From assembly GCF_004348595.1 (NCBI RefSeq), contig NZ_SMKD01000050.1:1-37818 (forward strand): 37,818 nt of DNA, read 5' to 3'. This document shows positions 24,596-32,793 of this stretch, in pieces. The notes under the pieces were generated by a model. It was not told the origin of the DNA and ran no database searches. It saw only the letters and a program-made list of their open reading frames with translations. The translations under genes and the position numbers were made by a program. The stretch is from Micromonospora sp. KC723. Its GTDB lineage: Bacteria; Actinomycetota; Actinomycetes; Mycobacteriales; Micromonosporaceae. How positions within the stretch are numbered: position 1 is the first letter of the stretch; every line of letters starts with the position of its first letter.

Positions 24596-27136
24596 TCACT
24601 TGGTCCGCAGGCGCAGGAAGGTGACGGAGTTCGCCGGGAAGGTGTGGACGAAGTCGCCACTGATCCCGCGCAGGGTGCTGGTGACCGGTTGGATCGGTTC
24701 GGCCGTCCGGGTGTTCGCCTCGCCGGGGTCACCGCTGATCACGGTCGCCCGGGCGGTGTCGGCCACCGCCAACCCGCCCAGGTCGACCCGGGTCACAGCT
24801 GCCTTGTCCTGCGCGTTGACGACCTTGACGATCAGCTCGCCGGTGGCGTCGTCGCGGGTGACGACCTGGGTGAACGGCCGGGTCACCCGGTCGTCGGTGA
24901 AGCTGCCCCACACCTGGCCGTTGAGCAGCAGCGTCACCTTGGTGCCCCGGACCTGGATCCGGATGTCGTACGTGGTGCCGGTGGTGATGCTGTTGGGCTT
25001 GGCGAGCAGGGTCTCCTTCGCGCCGCCGGTGGCCTTCTCCACCGCGCCCTGGGTGTTGTTCCAGCCACCGAGGTTCCACCAGTAGAAGTTGCCGGAGTCC
25101 TTCACGCCGAACGCGATGAGGAAGCCCTCCGCGCCGGCGTTCTTGCGCGCCTTGAGCGTCAGGTCGTAGTCGCCGACGGTGACGTCAGCGGCCTTGACCA
25201 GGGTGTCCTGGGCGCCGGTGTCGGACTGGACGTACGCCCCGTCCACCACCGACCAGCTGCCCCGGTTGGCCAGCGGCGTCCAGGCCCCGGCCCCGGCGGA
25301 GAAGTCGTCGGCGAACAGCACCGTCCCGTCGGGCGTGGTGACCCGGACGTCGTCGTAGCTGGCGGAGGTGGCCCAGGTGGACAGTCCGATCGCTCCGGTG
25401 ATCGCCGTCGGCTCGGCGGTCGGGCCGGTGACCCGGCTCGGCACGGTACGGTCGCCGACGTTGTTCATGAACAGCTTCTGCACCTGGTAACTGGTGGAGC
25501 CCCAGGACTCGTCGTTGTCGAACCAGATCATGTCTGGCCGCCACTGGACGTGGTCGATGTTGGCCAGCAGCGGCGCGTACGCGGCCATCCGCACCACGTC
25601 GGCGTTGCGTTCCAGCCCGGTCATGTACGACGCCTCGGCCAGCGCGTTGAACAGCTTGTTGTCCTGCGAGGCGTACTCGCCGAGGAACACCTTCGGCCCG
25701 TTGCGGTCGTAGGCGTCGTAGCGGGTGTTGTTCTGCAGGAACCAGGCCGGGCTGTTGTAGTAGTGCTCGTCGACCATCTCGACGCCGGCGGCACGGTTGA
25801 GCTCCCACAGCCGGTCGAAGGTGGTGCCCTGGTCGTCGGGGCCGGAGTTGCCGATCACGGTGATCTGCGGGTGGGCCGCCTTGATCGCGGCGCGGAACTT
25901 CTCGAAGTTGGCGAAGTAGGCGTCCGGCAGGTTCTCCTCGTTGCCGACCGCGACGTGGGTGAGCCGGAACGGCTCGGGGTGCCCCATCGAGGCGCGCAGT
26001 CCGCCCCACGTCGAGGTGGCCGGTCCGGTCGCGAACTCGATCAGGTCGAGGGTGTCCTGGATGTGCCGGCGCAGCAGCGCCTCGTCGTTGGTGGCGCGGT
26101 TCTGGCCGCACCCGGTGACCAGGGCGGGCACCACCGGCAGGGGCATCGCGCCGATGTCCTCGGCGAACTGGAAGTACTCGAAGTACCCCAGGCCGTAGGT
26201 CTGGTTGTAGCCCCAGAAGTTGGCGTTGGTGGCGCGGGTCTCGACCGGCCCGACGGTGTCCTTCCACTGGTACGACCGGGCCCGCTCCCAGTTGGAGGCG
26301 GCGTCGTAGCCGGCCATGCTGTTGGTGTTCACCAGGCAGCCGCCGGGGAAGCGGACGAAGCCGGGCCTCAGCGCGGCGATCTTCTCGGCGAGGTCACGGC
26401 GCAAACCGTTGGGACGGCCCCGGAAGGTGTCCCGGGGGAACAGCGAGACCATGTCGAGGCGCAGCGTGCCGGTGCCGGCGCCGCGGACCGACAGCCGGGC
26501 GGCGTCGGTGTCGCGGGCGGCGAGCAGGGTTCCCTTGTACCTGGTCCACCTGTCGCCCCGCACGATCACGGTCAGTGGTGCGGCGAGGGGTTCACCGGCG
26601 GCGTCGTGCAGGGTGACCGACAGCGGGGTGCCCCGGGGCGCCTCGGTGCGGGCCCAGACCGAGAAGTCGTACCGGGCCCCGGCGGTCAGGGTCACCCCCT
26701 TGTTCCAGCCGGCGTTGGTGACGCCGTACCGGCCGCCGCCGGGGTTGGCCAGGTCCAGCCGCAGGTAGGTGCGGTTGCGGTCGTTGAGCCGGTGGGCGTC
26801 GTCGACCGTGGTCGCGGTGCCGGAGCCGCCGTCGGTGGCGCTCGGCGTCCAGGCCGTCATCCCGGTGAACGACGCGTGGTCCCTGGGCAGGAACTCGAAG
26901 GACCGGTTGCGGACCAGCTCCGCGTACAGGCCGCCGTCGGCGGCGTAGTTGATGTCCTCGAAGAACACCCCGTAGTGGGAGTCGCTGATGGCGACACCGG
27001 GGGCGGCGGGGTCGACCGTGACGGTGTACTCCGGCTGTGGGGCCGGTTCCCGGGCCGCTCCGGGGGCCGCCGTGGTGAGGGTGACGGCCACCAGCGCGGC
27101 GGTCGCCGCCGCGAGCAGTGGTTGTGGTCGGAACAC
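24596..27136 (-). CDS. Secreted GH51 alpha-L-arabinofuranosidase with extra beta-sandwich modules
   Basis: An 846-residue enzyme, much longer than the roughly 500-residue cytoplasmic GH51 type. Residues 1-29 are a Sec signal. A CBM4/9-like sandwich occupies about 80-235 inside the N-terminal part. The catalytic barrel follows, with acid/base Glu400 (VAVGNEENLPD) and nucleophile Glu487 (VFLGEYASQDN). After GDRTVPSRV a concanavalin/LamG-like insert (about 590-750, FADDFSAGAGAWTPL onward) interrupts the C-terminal beta-domain, which ends SVTFLRLRTK. It releases terminal L-arabinofuranose outside the cell. The GTG start at 27136 has AGGAGG upstream. The promoter carries an arabinose-type operator and diverges from araB. 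Confidence 0.93.
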   Translation of the reverse strand: MFRPQPLLAAATAALVAVTLTTAAPGAAREPAPQPEYTVTVDPAAPGVAISDSHYGVFFEDINYAADGGLYAELVRNRSFEFLPRDHASFTGMTAWTPSATDGGSGTATTVDDAHRLNDRNRTYLRLDLANPGGGRYGVTNAGWNKGVTLTAGARYDFSVWARTEAPRGTPLSVTLHDAAGEPLAAPLTVIVRGDRWTRYKGTLLAARDTDAARLSVRGAGTGTLRLDMVSLFPRDTFRGRPNGLRRDLAEKIAALRPGFVRFPGGCLVNTNSMAGYDAASNWERARSYQWKDTVGPVETRATNANFWGYNQTYGLGYFEYFQFAEDIGAMPLPVVPALVTGCGQNRATNDEALLRRHIQDTLDLIEFATGPATSTWGGLRASMGHPEPFRLTHVAVGNEENLPDAYFANFEKFRAAIKAAHPQITVIGNSGPDDQGTTFDRLWELNRAAGVEMVDEHYYNSPAWFLQNNTRYDAYDRNGPKVFLGEYASQDNKLFNALAEASYMTGLERNADVVRMAAYAPLLANIDHVQWRPDMIWFDNDESWGSTSYQVQKLFMNNVGDRTVPSRVTGPTAEPTAITGAIGLSTWATSASYDDVRVTTPDGTVLFADDFSAGAGAWTPLANRGSWSVVDGAYVQSDTGAQDTLVKAADVTVGDYDLTLKARKNAGAEGFLIAFGVKDSGNFYWWNLGGWNNTQGAVEKATGGAKETLLAKPNSITTGTTYDIRIQVRGTKVTLLLNGQVWGSFTDDRVTRPFTQVVTRDDATGELIVKVVNAQDKAAVTRVDLGGLAVADTARATVISGDPGEANTRTAEPIQPVTSTLRGISGDFVHTFPANSVTFLRLRTK

Positions 27137-27221
27137 AGTGCCTCCTGAGCGTCGTGCGTGGACGTCGGGGCCGCGTGGCAGGCCGTTCCGCGCACGGCGG
27201 AGTGCCCGCGGGTGCCATCGA

Positions 27222-27235
27222 TGTGAGCGCTAACA
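27222..27235 (-). promoter_or_regulatory. LacI/AraR-type operator for GH51-GH43
   Basis: The plus strand reads TGTGAGCGCTAACA, an imperfect palindrome around AGCGCT. It lies just downstream of the minus-strand promoter boxes TTGACC (27266-27271) and TAATAC (27244-27249), spaced by 16 bases. A repressor here would block GH51-GH43 transcription. Confidence 0.8.
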
Positions 27236-27243
27236 GGCAGCGA

Positions 27244-27271
27244 GTATTACGGGCGCGTGTCCCACGGTCAA
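27244..27271 (-). promoter_or_regulatory. Candidate promoter of the GH51-GH43 operon
   Basis: On the minus strand, -35 TTGACC (27266-27271) and -10 TAATAC (27244-27249) have a 16-base spacer and are followed by the operator at 27222-27235. Confidence 0.55.
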
Positions 27272-27475
27272 TACCCTGATGACCGGCGTGCTACGGCGGG
27301 GTACCCGGCGGCGGCACCCCGGCCCGGCGCGGCCGTGACCGGATCGTTAGGGAAGCCGTCCGGCCGGGCCGGCGGCGTTCGTCGGGCCAGGTGAAAGGGC
27401 GGTCGCGCGGCTCGCCCGGGTGCTCGGGCCGCCAAGTGGGCTGGCCTCGGAGTCGAAGATGTTTCGAAACGTGTC

Positions 27476-27504
27476 TTGACCCAACCCGATGTGAGCGCTA
27501 ACAC
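27476..27504 (+). promoter_or_regulatory. araB promoter with overlapping LacI/AraR-type operator
   Basis: The -35 TTGACC (27476-27481) and -10 TAACAC (27499-27504) have a 17-base spacer. The operator TGTGAGCGCTAACA (27490-27503) covers the spacer and the -10 box. With three flanking bases it is identical over 17 bp to the site in front of GH51, so both operons should answer to the same repressor, probably the LacI-type protein at 36517. Confidence 0.8.
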
Positions 27505-27534
27505 TGTGCCCCAGCAGGTGAGTGGAGGATGTTC

Positions 27535-29232
27535 ATGGACGTAGGCGCAGGACCCGACGACCAGTACGTCGTCGGCGTCGACTTCGGCACGCTGTCCGGT
27601 CGGGCGCTGGTGGTGCGGGTCGCCGACGGTGCCGAGCTGGGCACGGCGGTGCACGAGTACCGCCACGCGGTGATGGAGCGGTTCCTCACCGCCGCCGACG
27701 GCCGGGAACTGCCGGCGGACTGGGCCCTGCAGGACCCGGACGACTACCGCGAGGTGTTCCGGCAGGCCGTCCCGGCCGCCCTGGCCGCCAGCGGCGTCGA
27801 CCCGGCCCGGGTGGTCGGCGTCGGCATCGACTTCACCGCCTGCACCGTGCTGCCCACCCTGGCCGACGGCACCCCGCTGTGCGAGGTGCCCGAGCTGCGC
27901 ACCCGGCCGCACGCCTGGGTGAAGCTGTGGAAGCACCACGCCGCCCAGGGGCAGGCCGACCGGATCAACGCCCTCGCCCACGAGCGCGGCGAGCCGTGGA
28001 TCGGCCGCTACGGCGGCAAGATCTCCGCCGAGTGGCAGTACGCCAAGGGCCTGCAGTTGCTGGAGGAGGACCCGGAGGTCTACGCCCGGGCCGAGCGGTG
28101 GATCGAGGCCGCCGACTGGGTCGTCTGGCAGCTCTGCGGCGTCGAGACCCGCAACGTCTGCACCGCCGGCTACAAGGGCATCCGCCAGGACGGCCGGTAC
28201 CCGTCCCGGGACTACCTGGCCGCCCTGAACCCCGACTTCGCCGACTTCGTCACCAAGATCGACGGGCCGCTTGCGCCGCTGGGCGCCCGGGCGGGCGGGC
28301 TGTCCGCGCAGGCCGCCGCCTGGACCGGCCTGCCCGAGGGCATCGCGGTGGCGGTCGGCAACGTCGACGCCCACGTCACCGCCGCCTCCGCCCAGGCCAT
28401 CGAGCCCGGTCGGCTGGTCGCCATCATGGGCACCTCCACCTGCCACGTCGTCAACGGCACGAAGCTGGCGGAGGTGGCCGGCATGTGCGGCGTGGTCGAC
28501 GGCGGCATCAGCGCCGGCGCCTGGGGCTACGAGGCCGGACAGAGCGGGGTCGGCGACATCTTCGGCTGGTTCGTCGAGCACGCCGCGCCGGCCGGCTGGG
28601 CCTCGCACGAGGAGCTGACCGCGGCCGCCGCCGCCCAGCCCGTCGGCGCGCACGGCCTGGTCGCGCTCGACTGGTGGAACGGCAACCGTTCGCTGCTGGT
28701 CAACCACCACCTCAGCGGGATGATCGTCGGCCTCACCCTGGCCACCCGGCCGCCGGACGTCTACCGGGCGTTGCTGGAGTCCACCGCGTACGGCACCCGG
28801 ATGATCATCGAGGCGTTCGCCGAGGCGGGCGTGCCGGTGGACGAGGTGATCGTCGCCGGCGGCCTGACCAAGAACGAGTTGCTGATGCAGATCTACGCCG
28901 ACGTCACCCAGCGCCCGCTGGGCATCATCGGCTCGGCGCAGGGTCCGGCGCTCGGCTCGGCGATCCACGCGGCGGTGGCCGCCGGGGCGTACCCCGACGT
29001 GGCCGCGGCGTCGGCGGCGATGGGCCGGGTCGACCGGGACGTCTACCGGCCCGACCCGGAGCGGGCCCGCGCCTACGACGCCCTGTACGCCGAGTACCGC
29101 CGACTGCACGACCACTTCGGACGCGGCGGCGACGAGACACTGCTGCGCCTGCGCGCCATCCGTAACGCCGCCCGCGGGGCGGCCGAATCCACGCCGGCCG
29201 CGCCGGCGACCCCCCAGGAGGTGCTGGCATGA
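27535..29232 (+). CDS. araB: L-ribulokinase
   Basis: A 565-residue FGGY kinase that phosphorylates L-ribulose to L-ribulose 5-phosphate in the cytoplasm. The N-terminal phosphate-binding motif is VVGVDFGTLSGRALVVRV, typical of AraB (FGTxSxR). Also visible are GVGIDFTACT, HAWVKLWKHHAAQ, ADWVVWQLCG and, in the C-terminal half, LVAIMGTSTCH, GVVDGGISAGAWGYEAGQSG and EVIVAGGLTKNELLMQIYAD. The start chosen is the ATG at 27535, because GGAGG at 27524-27528 is correctly spaced for it and directly abuts the ATG at 27529. It is the first gene of the plus-strand arabinose operon and overlaps araD by ATGA. Confidence 0.95.
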   Translation: MDVGAGPDDQYVVGVDFGTLSGRALVVRVADGAELGTAVHEYRHAVMERFLTAADGRELPADWALQDPDDYREVFRQAVPAALAASGVDPARVVGVGIDFTACTVLPTLADGTPLCEVPELRTRPHAWVKLWKHHAAQGQADRINALAHERGEPWIGRYGGKISAEWQYAKGLQLLEEDPEVYARAERWIEAADWVVWQLCGVETRNVCTAGYKGIRQDGRYPSRDYLAALNPDFADFVTKIDGPLAPLGARAGGLSAQAAAWTGLPEGIAVAVGNVDAHVTAASAQAIEPGRLVAIMGTSTCHVVNGTKLAEVAGMCGVVDGGISAGAWGYEAGQSGVGDIFGWFVEHAAPAGWASHEELTAAAAAQPVGAHGLVALDWWNGNRSLLVNHHLSGMIVGLTLATRPPDVYRALLESTAYGTRMIIEAFAEAGVPVDEVIVAGGLTKNELLMQIYADVTQRPLGIIGSAQGPALGSAIHAAVAAGAYPDVAAASAAMGRVDRDVYRPDPERARAYDALYAEYRRLHDHFGRGGDETLLRLRAIRNAARGAAESTPAAPATPQEVLA

Positions 29233-29921
29233 GCCGTACGCTGCCCACCGAGGTGACCCGACTGCGGGAGACCGTGGCGGCCCTGCACGCCGAACTGGTC
29301 CGCTACCACCTGGTCGCCTGGACGGCCGGGAACGTCTCGGCCCGGGTGCCCGGCCACGACCTGATGGTCATCAAGCCCAGCGGGGTCTCCTACGACGACC
29401 TGCGACCCGACAACATGATCGTCTGCGACCTCGACGGGGTCGTGGTCGACGGGGACCTCTCCCCGTCCAGCGACACGGCCGCGCACGCGTACGTCTACCG
29501 GGCGATGCCGGAGGTGGGCGGCGTGGTCCACACGCACAGCAACTACGCCACCGCGTGGGCGGCGTGCGGCGAGTCCATCCCGTGTCACCTCACCGCCCAG
29601 GCCGACGAGTTCGGCGGAGAGATCCCGGTGGGTCCGTTCGCCCTCATCGGCGGCGACGACATCGGCAAGGGCATCGTCGCCACCCTGTCCGGGCACCGCT
29701 CCCCGGCGGTGCTGATGCGCAACCACGGCGTCTTCACCATCGGCAAGGACGCCCGCGCCGCGGTGAAGGCCGCGGTGATGTGCGAGGACGTGGCCCGCAC
29801 CGCGCACCTGGCCCGGACGCTCGGCACCCCGGTGCCGATGACCCAGGCCGACATCGACTCGCTCTACGACCGCTACCAGAACGTCTACGGCCAGCCGGGC
29901 TCCGGTTCCGCGAAGTCCTGA
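29229..29921 (+). CDS. araD: L-ribulose-5-phosphate 4-epimerase
   Basis: A 230-residue zinc enzyme of the class II aldolase fold that converts L-ribulose 5-phosphate to D-xylulose 5-phosphate. The phosphate-binding and metal motifs are TAGNVSARV, KPSGVSYDDL, SSD (80-82), HTH (101-103) and NHG with His166; the arrangement matches the E. coli enzyme (SSD, H95, H97, H171). A Tyr near the end (SLYDRYQNVYGQ) fits the catalytic Tyr. The ATG overlaps the araB stop by four bases. A 144-bp gap with GC-rich palindromes (for example GGGTCGGCCGACCC) separates it from the transporter genes, which are probably co-transcribed. Confidence 0.94.
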   Translation: MSRTLPTEVTRLRETVAALHAELVRYHLVAWTAGNVSARVPGHDLMVIKPSGVSYDDLRPDNMIVCDLDGVVVDGDLSPSSDTAAHAYVYRAMPEVGGVVHTHSNYATAWAACGESIPCHLTAQADEFGGEIPVGPFALIGGDDIGKGIVATLSGHRSPAVLMRNHGVFTIGKDARAAVKAAVMCEDVARTAHLARTLGTPVPMTQADIDSLYDRYQNVYGQPGSGSAKS

Positions 29922-30065
29922 CCCGGCCCTGGTCGGGCCGGCCGGACCCGCCCCCAAGGGGTCGGCCGACCCGACGCACCACCGCACCACCCACCGGCTC
30001 CGTCGTCCGGCGTGCCCCGACGCCCGGAGCCCGGTGACCCACCTCACCCCCAAAGGAGTCATCAC

Positions 30066-31061
30066 ATGACCCGTACCACCATCACCCGTCGCGGCCTCGG
30101 CGCGCTGCTCGCCGCCGGCCTGCTGGCCAGCGGGCTGACCGCCTGCGGCAACAGCGACACCGGCGACAGCGCCGGCGGCGACGGCAAGATCGTGCTCGGC
30201 TTCTCCCAGGTCGGCGCGGAGAGCGGCTGGCGTACCGCGAACACCACCTCGATCAAGGAGGCCGCCGCGGCGGCCGGGATCGAGCTGAAGTTCGACGACG
30301 CCCAGCAGAAGCAGGAGAACCAGATCAAGGCGATCCGCAACTTCATCCAGCAGAAGGTCGACGTGATCGCCTTCTCGCCGGTGGTGGAGTCGGGCTGGGA
30401 CACCGTGCTCAAGGAGGCCAAGGACGCCAAGATCCCGGTGATCCTGACCGACCGCGCCGTCGACTCGGCCGACAAGAGCCTCTACAAGACCTTCATCGGC
30501 TCGGACTTCGTCAAGGAGGGCCGCCTCGCCGGTGAGTGGCTGGTCAAGGAGAAGCAGGCCGCGACCGGCCCGGTGAACATCGTCGAGCTGCAGGGCACCA
30601 CCGGCTCGGCGCCGGCCAACGACCGCAAGAAGGGCTTCGCCGAGGCGATCGCCGCCAACCCGAACCTGAAGGTCGTCGCCTCGCAGAGCGGCGACTTCAC
30701 CCGCGCCGGCGGCAAGCAGGTCATGGAGCAGTTCCTGAAGGCCAACCCGAAGATCGACGTGCTCTTCGCGCACAACGACGACATGGGTCTGGGCGCGCTC
30801 GAGGCGATCACCGCGGCCGGCAAGGTGCCGGGCAAGGACATCACCATCATCACCATCGACGCGGTCAAGGACGGTATGCAGGCCCTCGCCGACGGGAAGT
30901 TCAACTTCATCGCGGAGTGCAGCCCGCTGCTCGGCCCTCAGCTGATGGACCTGGTGAAGAAGGTCAAGGCCGGCGAGGAGGTCCCCGCCCGCGTCGAGAC
31001 CGAGGAGACCACGTTCACCCAGGAGCAGGCGAAGGCCGCCCTGCCCACCCGCAAGTACTGA
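30066..31061 (+). CDS. Sugar-binding lipoprotein, YtfQ-like (furanose type)
   Basis: A 331-residue extracellular lipoprotein of the ribose/galactose-type fold. An RR-containing signal (ITRRGLGALLAA) ends at lipobox Cys27 (LTACG). The body closely follows E. coli YtfQ in memory comparison: LGFSQVGAESGWRTANT, QQKQENQIKAIRNFI, VIAFSPVVESGWDTVLKEAK, ILTDRAVD, IVELQGTTGSAPANDRKKGF, SQSGDFTRAGGKQVMEQF and FAHNDDMGLGA. YtfQ binds galactofuranose. L-arabinofuranose has the same ring configuration without the C6 group, so an arabinofuranose ligand fits the operon. The ATG at 30066 has AAAGGAG seven bases upstream. A strong hairpin follows the gene. Confidence 0.92.
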   Translation: MTRTTITRRGLGALLAAGLLASGLTACGNSDTGDSAGGDGKIVLGFSQVGAESGWRTANTTSIKEAAAAAGIELKFDDAQQKQENQIKAIRNFIQQKVDVIAFSPVVESGWDTVLKEAKDAKIPVILTDRAVDSADKSLYKTFIGSDFVKEGRLAGEWLVKEKQAATGPVNIVELQGTTGSAPANDRKKGFAEAIAANPNLKVVASQSGDFTRAGGKQVMEQFLKANPKIDVLFAHNDDMGLGALEAITAAGKVPGKDITIITIDAVKDGMQALADGKFNFIAECSPLLGPQLMDLVKKVKAGEEVPARVETEETTFTQEQAKAALPTRKY

Positions 31062-31118
31062 CCGGCCCGCCGCGTCCCCACGCGGCGTTCCCGGGCGGCG
31101 AATCCTCGCCGTGACGGC

Positions 31119-31155
31119 GTCGGGCCGGTGGTGTCGACGACACCACCGGCCCGAC
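31119..31155 (+). promoter_or_regulatory. Strong intra-operon hairpin after the YtfQ-like gene
   Basis: A perfect 16-bp inverted repeat (GTCGGGCCGGTGGTGT and its complement) with a 5-base loop lies 58 bp after the binding-protein stop and 94 bp before the ATPase start. No T-run follows. As after the other binding-protein gene (2582-2614), it probably raises binding protein over the membrane subunits. Confidence 0.7.
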
Positions 31156-31248
31156 CGCCCTCCCGCGCCGCACGCGCCGACGGACCGCGTCCGCCACGGG
31201 CGGTCGCGACCGCCCCGCACCGCCGCACACCACGAAAGGTCTGGTGGG

Positions 31249-32793
31249 ATGTCGCAGAGGCATCCGGTCCTGACGATGACCGCGATCAGCAAACACTTCC
31301 CGGGAGTACGGGCCCTCGACGGCGTCGACTTCCGGCTCTTCCCCGGTGAGGTCCACGCCCTGATGGGCGAGAACGGCGCCGGCAAGTCCACTTTGATCAA
31401 GGTGCTGACCGGCGTCTACGGCACGGACGCCGGCACCATCACCCTCGACGGCACCCAGGTCTCCTTCACCGGGCCGATGCAGGCCGCCGCGGCCGGCGTG
31501 AGCACCGTGTACCAGGAGGTCAACCTCTGCACCAACCTGTCGGTGGCGGAGAACATCTTCATCGGCCGCGAGCCGCGCCGAGGCGGCGCGATCAACTGGC
31601 GCCAGATGCGGCGCCAGGCACAGGAGGCGCTGGCCCGCCTCGACCTGCACATCGACGTCAGTGAGCTGCTCGGCAGCTACTCGCTGGCGGTGCAGCAGAT
31701 GGTGGCCATCGCCCGCGCCGTCGACGTGCAGGCCCGGGTGCTCATCCTCGACGAGCCGACCTCCAGCCTGGACGCCGACGAGGTCGCGCAGCTGCTGCGG
31801 ATCATGCGCCAGCTCCGCGACCAGGGCATCGCGATCCTCTTCGTCACCCACTTCCTCGACCAGGTCTACGGCATCGCCGACCGGATCACGGTGCTGCGCA
31901 ACGGCCGCCTGGTCGGCGAGTACCTCACCGCCGACCTGCCCCAGCTCGCCCTGGTCGAGAAGATGATCGGCAAGGAACTCGACGCGTTGGAGCAGCTCGA
32001 CTCCGAGGCCGGCAAGGACCCGGCCCGGGTGGCCGAGGGCAGCCCGCTGGTCGAGGCCGACGGGCTCGGGCGCAGCGGCGCGGTGGCGCCGTTCAGCCTG
32101 ACCATCCACGCCGGTGAGGTGGTCGGCATGGCCGGGCTGCTCGGTTCGGGTCGCACCGAGGTGGCACGGCTCTTCTTCGGCGCGGACCGCGCCGACAAGG
32201 GGCAGCTCGTCGTCGACGGCAAACCCACCACGATCCGCAACCCGATCGCCGCGATCGACCGCGACATCGCCTTCTGCTCAGAGAACCGCCGCACCGAGGG
32301 CCTGATCGGCGAGCTGTCGGTGCGGGAGAACATCATCCTGGCCATGCAGGCCGCCCGGGGCTGGCTGCGGCCGGTGCCCCGGCGCAAGCAGGACGAGCTG
32401 GTGCAGCGCTGGATCGAGGCGCTGAGCATCCGTCCGGCCGACCCGGAAAGGCCGGTGCGCAACCTCTCCGGCGGCAACCAGCAGAAGGTGCTGCTGGCCC
32501 GCTGGCTGATCACCGAGCCGCGGCTGCTGATCCTGGACGAACCGACCCGGGGCATCGACATCGGTGCGAAGACCGAGATCCAGCGCCTGGTGGCGCAGCT
32601 CTCCGACGGCGGCATGGCGGTGCTGTTCATCTCCGCGGAGCTGGAGGAGGTGCTGCGGCTCAGCCACAAGGTCGCCGTGATGCGGGACCGGCAGCTCGTC
32701 GCCCAGCTCACCAACGACGAATCCCTCGACGCCGACCGCGTGATGCGGGCCATCGCCAGTGGCGCCCGGCAGGAAGGGTTGGAGAAGGCATGA
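31249..32793 (+). CDS. Sugar ABC transporter ATP-binding protein, YtfR-like (two ABC domains)
   Basis: A 514-residue fused double ATPase of the CUT2 class that powers the furanose importer. The first domain has Walker A GENGAGKST (40-48), a degenerate signature (SLAVQQMVAIARA) and Walker B VLILDEPTSSLD. The second domain has the usual degenerate P-loop (LLGSGRTEVARLFF), an intact signature LSGGNQQKVLLARWL and Walker B LLILDEPTRGIDIG. This mixture is normal for CUT2 ATPases. The ATG at 31249 starts MSQRHPVLTMTAISKHFPGV; its ribosome site is modest. The stop overlaps the first permease (ATGA). Confidence 0.94.
   Translation: MSQRHPVLTMTAISKHFPGVRALDGVDFRLFPGEVHALMGENGAGKSTLIKVLTGVYGTDAGTITLDGTQVSFTGPMQAAAAGVSTVYQEVNLCTNLSVAENIFIGREPRRGGAINWRQMRRQAQEALARLDLHIDVSELLGSYSLAVQQMVAIARAVDVQARVLILDEPTSSLDADEVAQLLRIMRQLRDQGIAILFVTHFLDQVYGIADRITVLRNGRLVGEYLTADLPQLALVEKMIGKELDALEQLDSEAGKDPARVAEGSPLVEADGLGRSGAVAPFSLTIHAGEVVGMAGLLGSGRTEVARLFFGADRADKGQLVVDGKPTTIRNPIAAIDRDIAFCSENRRTEGLIGELSVRENIILAMQAARGWLRPVPRRKQDELVQRWIEALSIRPADPERPVRNLSGGNQQKVLLARWLITEPRLLILDEPTRGIDIGAKTEIQRLVAQLSDGGMAVLFISAELEEVLRLSHKVAVMRDRQLVAQLTNDESLDADRVMRAIASGARQEGLEKA

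Larger units (their letters stand above)
27137..27534. other. Divergent ara control region (GH51-GH43 versus araB)
   Basis: The 398 bp hold no gene. They contain two divergent promoters, each overlapped or followed by a copy of the same 17-bp operator (27219-27235 and 27487-27503). A perfect 10-bp palindrome GTTTCGAAAC (27461-27470) lies just upstream of the araB -35 box. The central 150 bp are GC-rich with no clear structure. Confidence 0.75.

Noticed and set aside
24644..27148. An 834-codon plus-strand open frame opposite the GH51 gene
   Set aside because: The minus strand encodes GH51 with both catalytic Glu and a signal peptide; the plus-strand product has no recognisable fold.
29955..29985. 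GGGTCGGCCGACCC palindrome between araD and the YtfQ-like gene as a terminator
   Set aside because: It has no loop and no U-run, and the genes on both sides belong to one functional operon; it was left as a minor palindrome.
29073..31400. A 775-codon minus-strand open frame across araD and the YtfQ-like gene
   Set aside because: It is a shadow frame; the plus strand has clear AraD and YtfQ motifs with ribosome sites.
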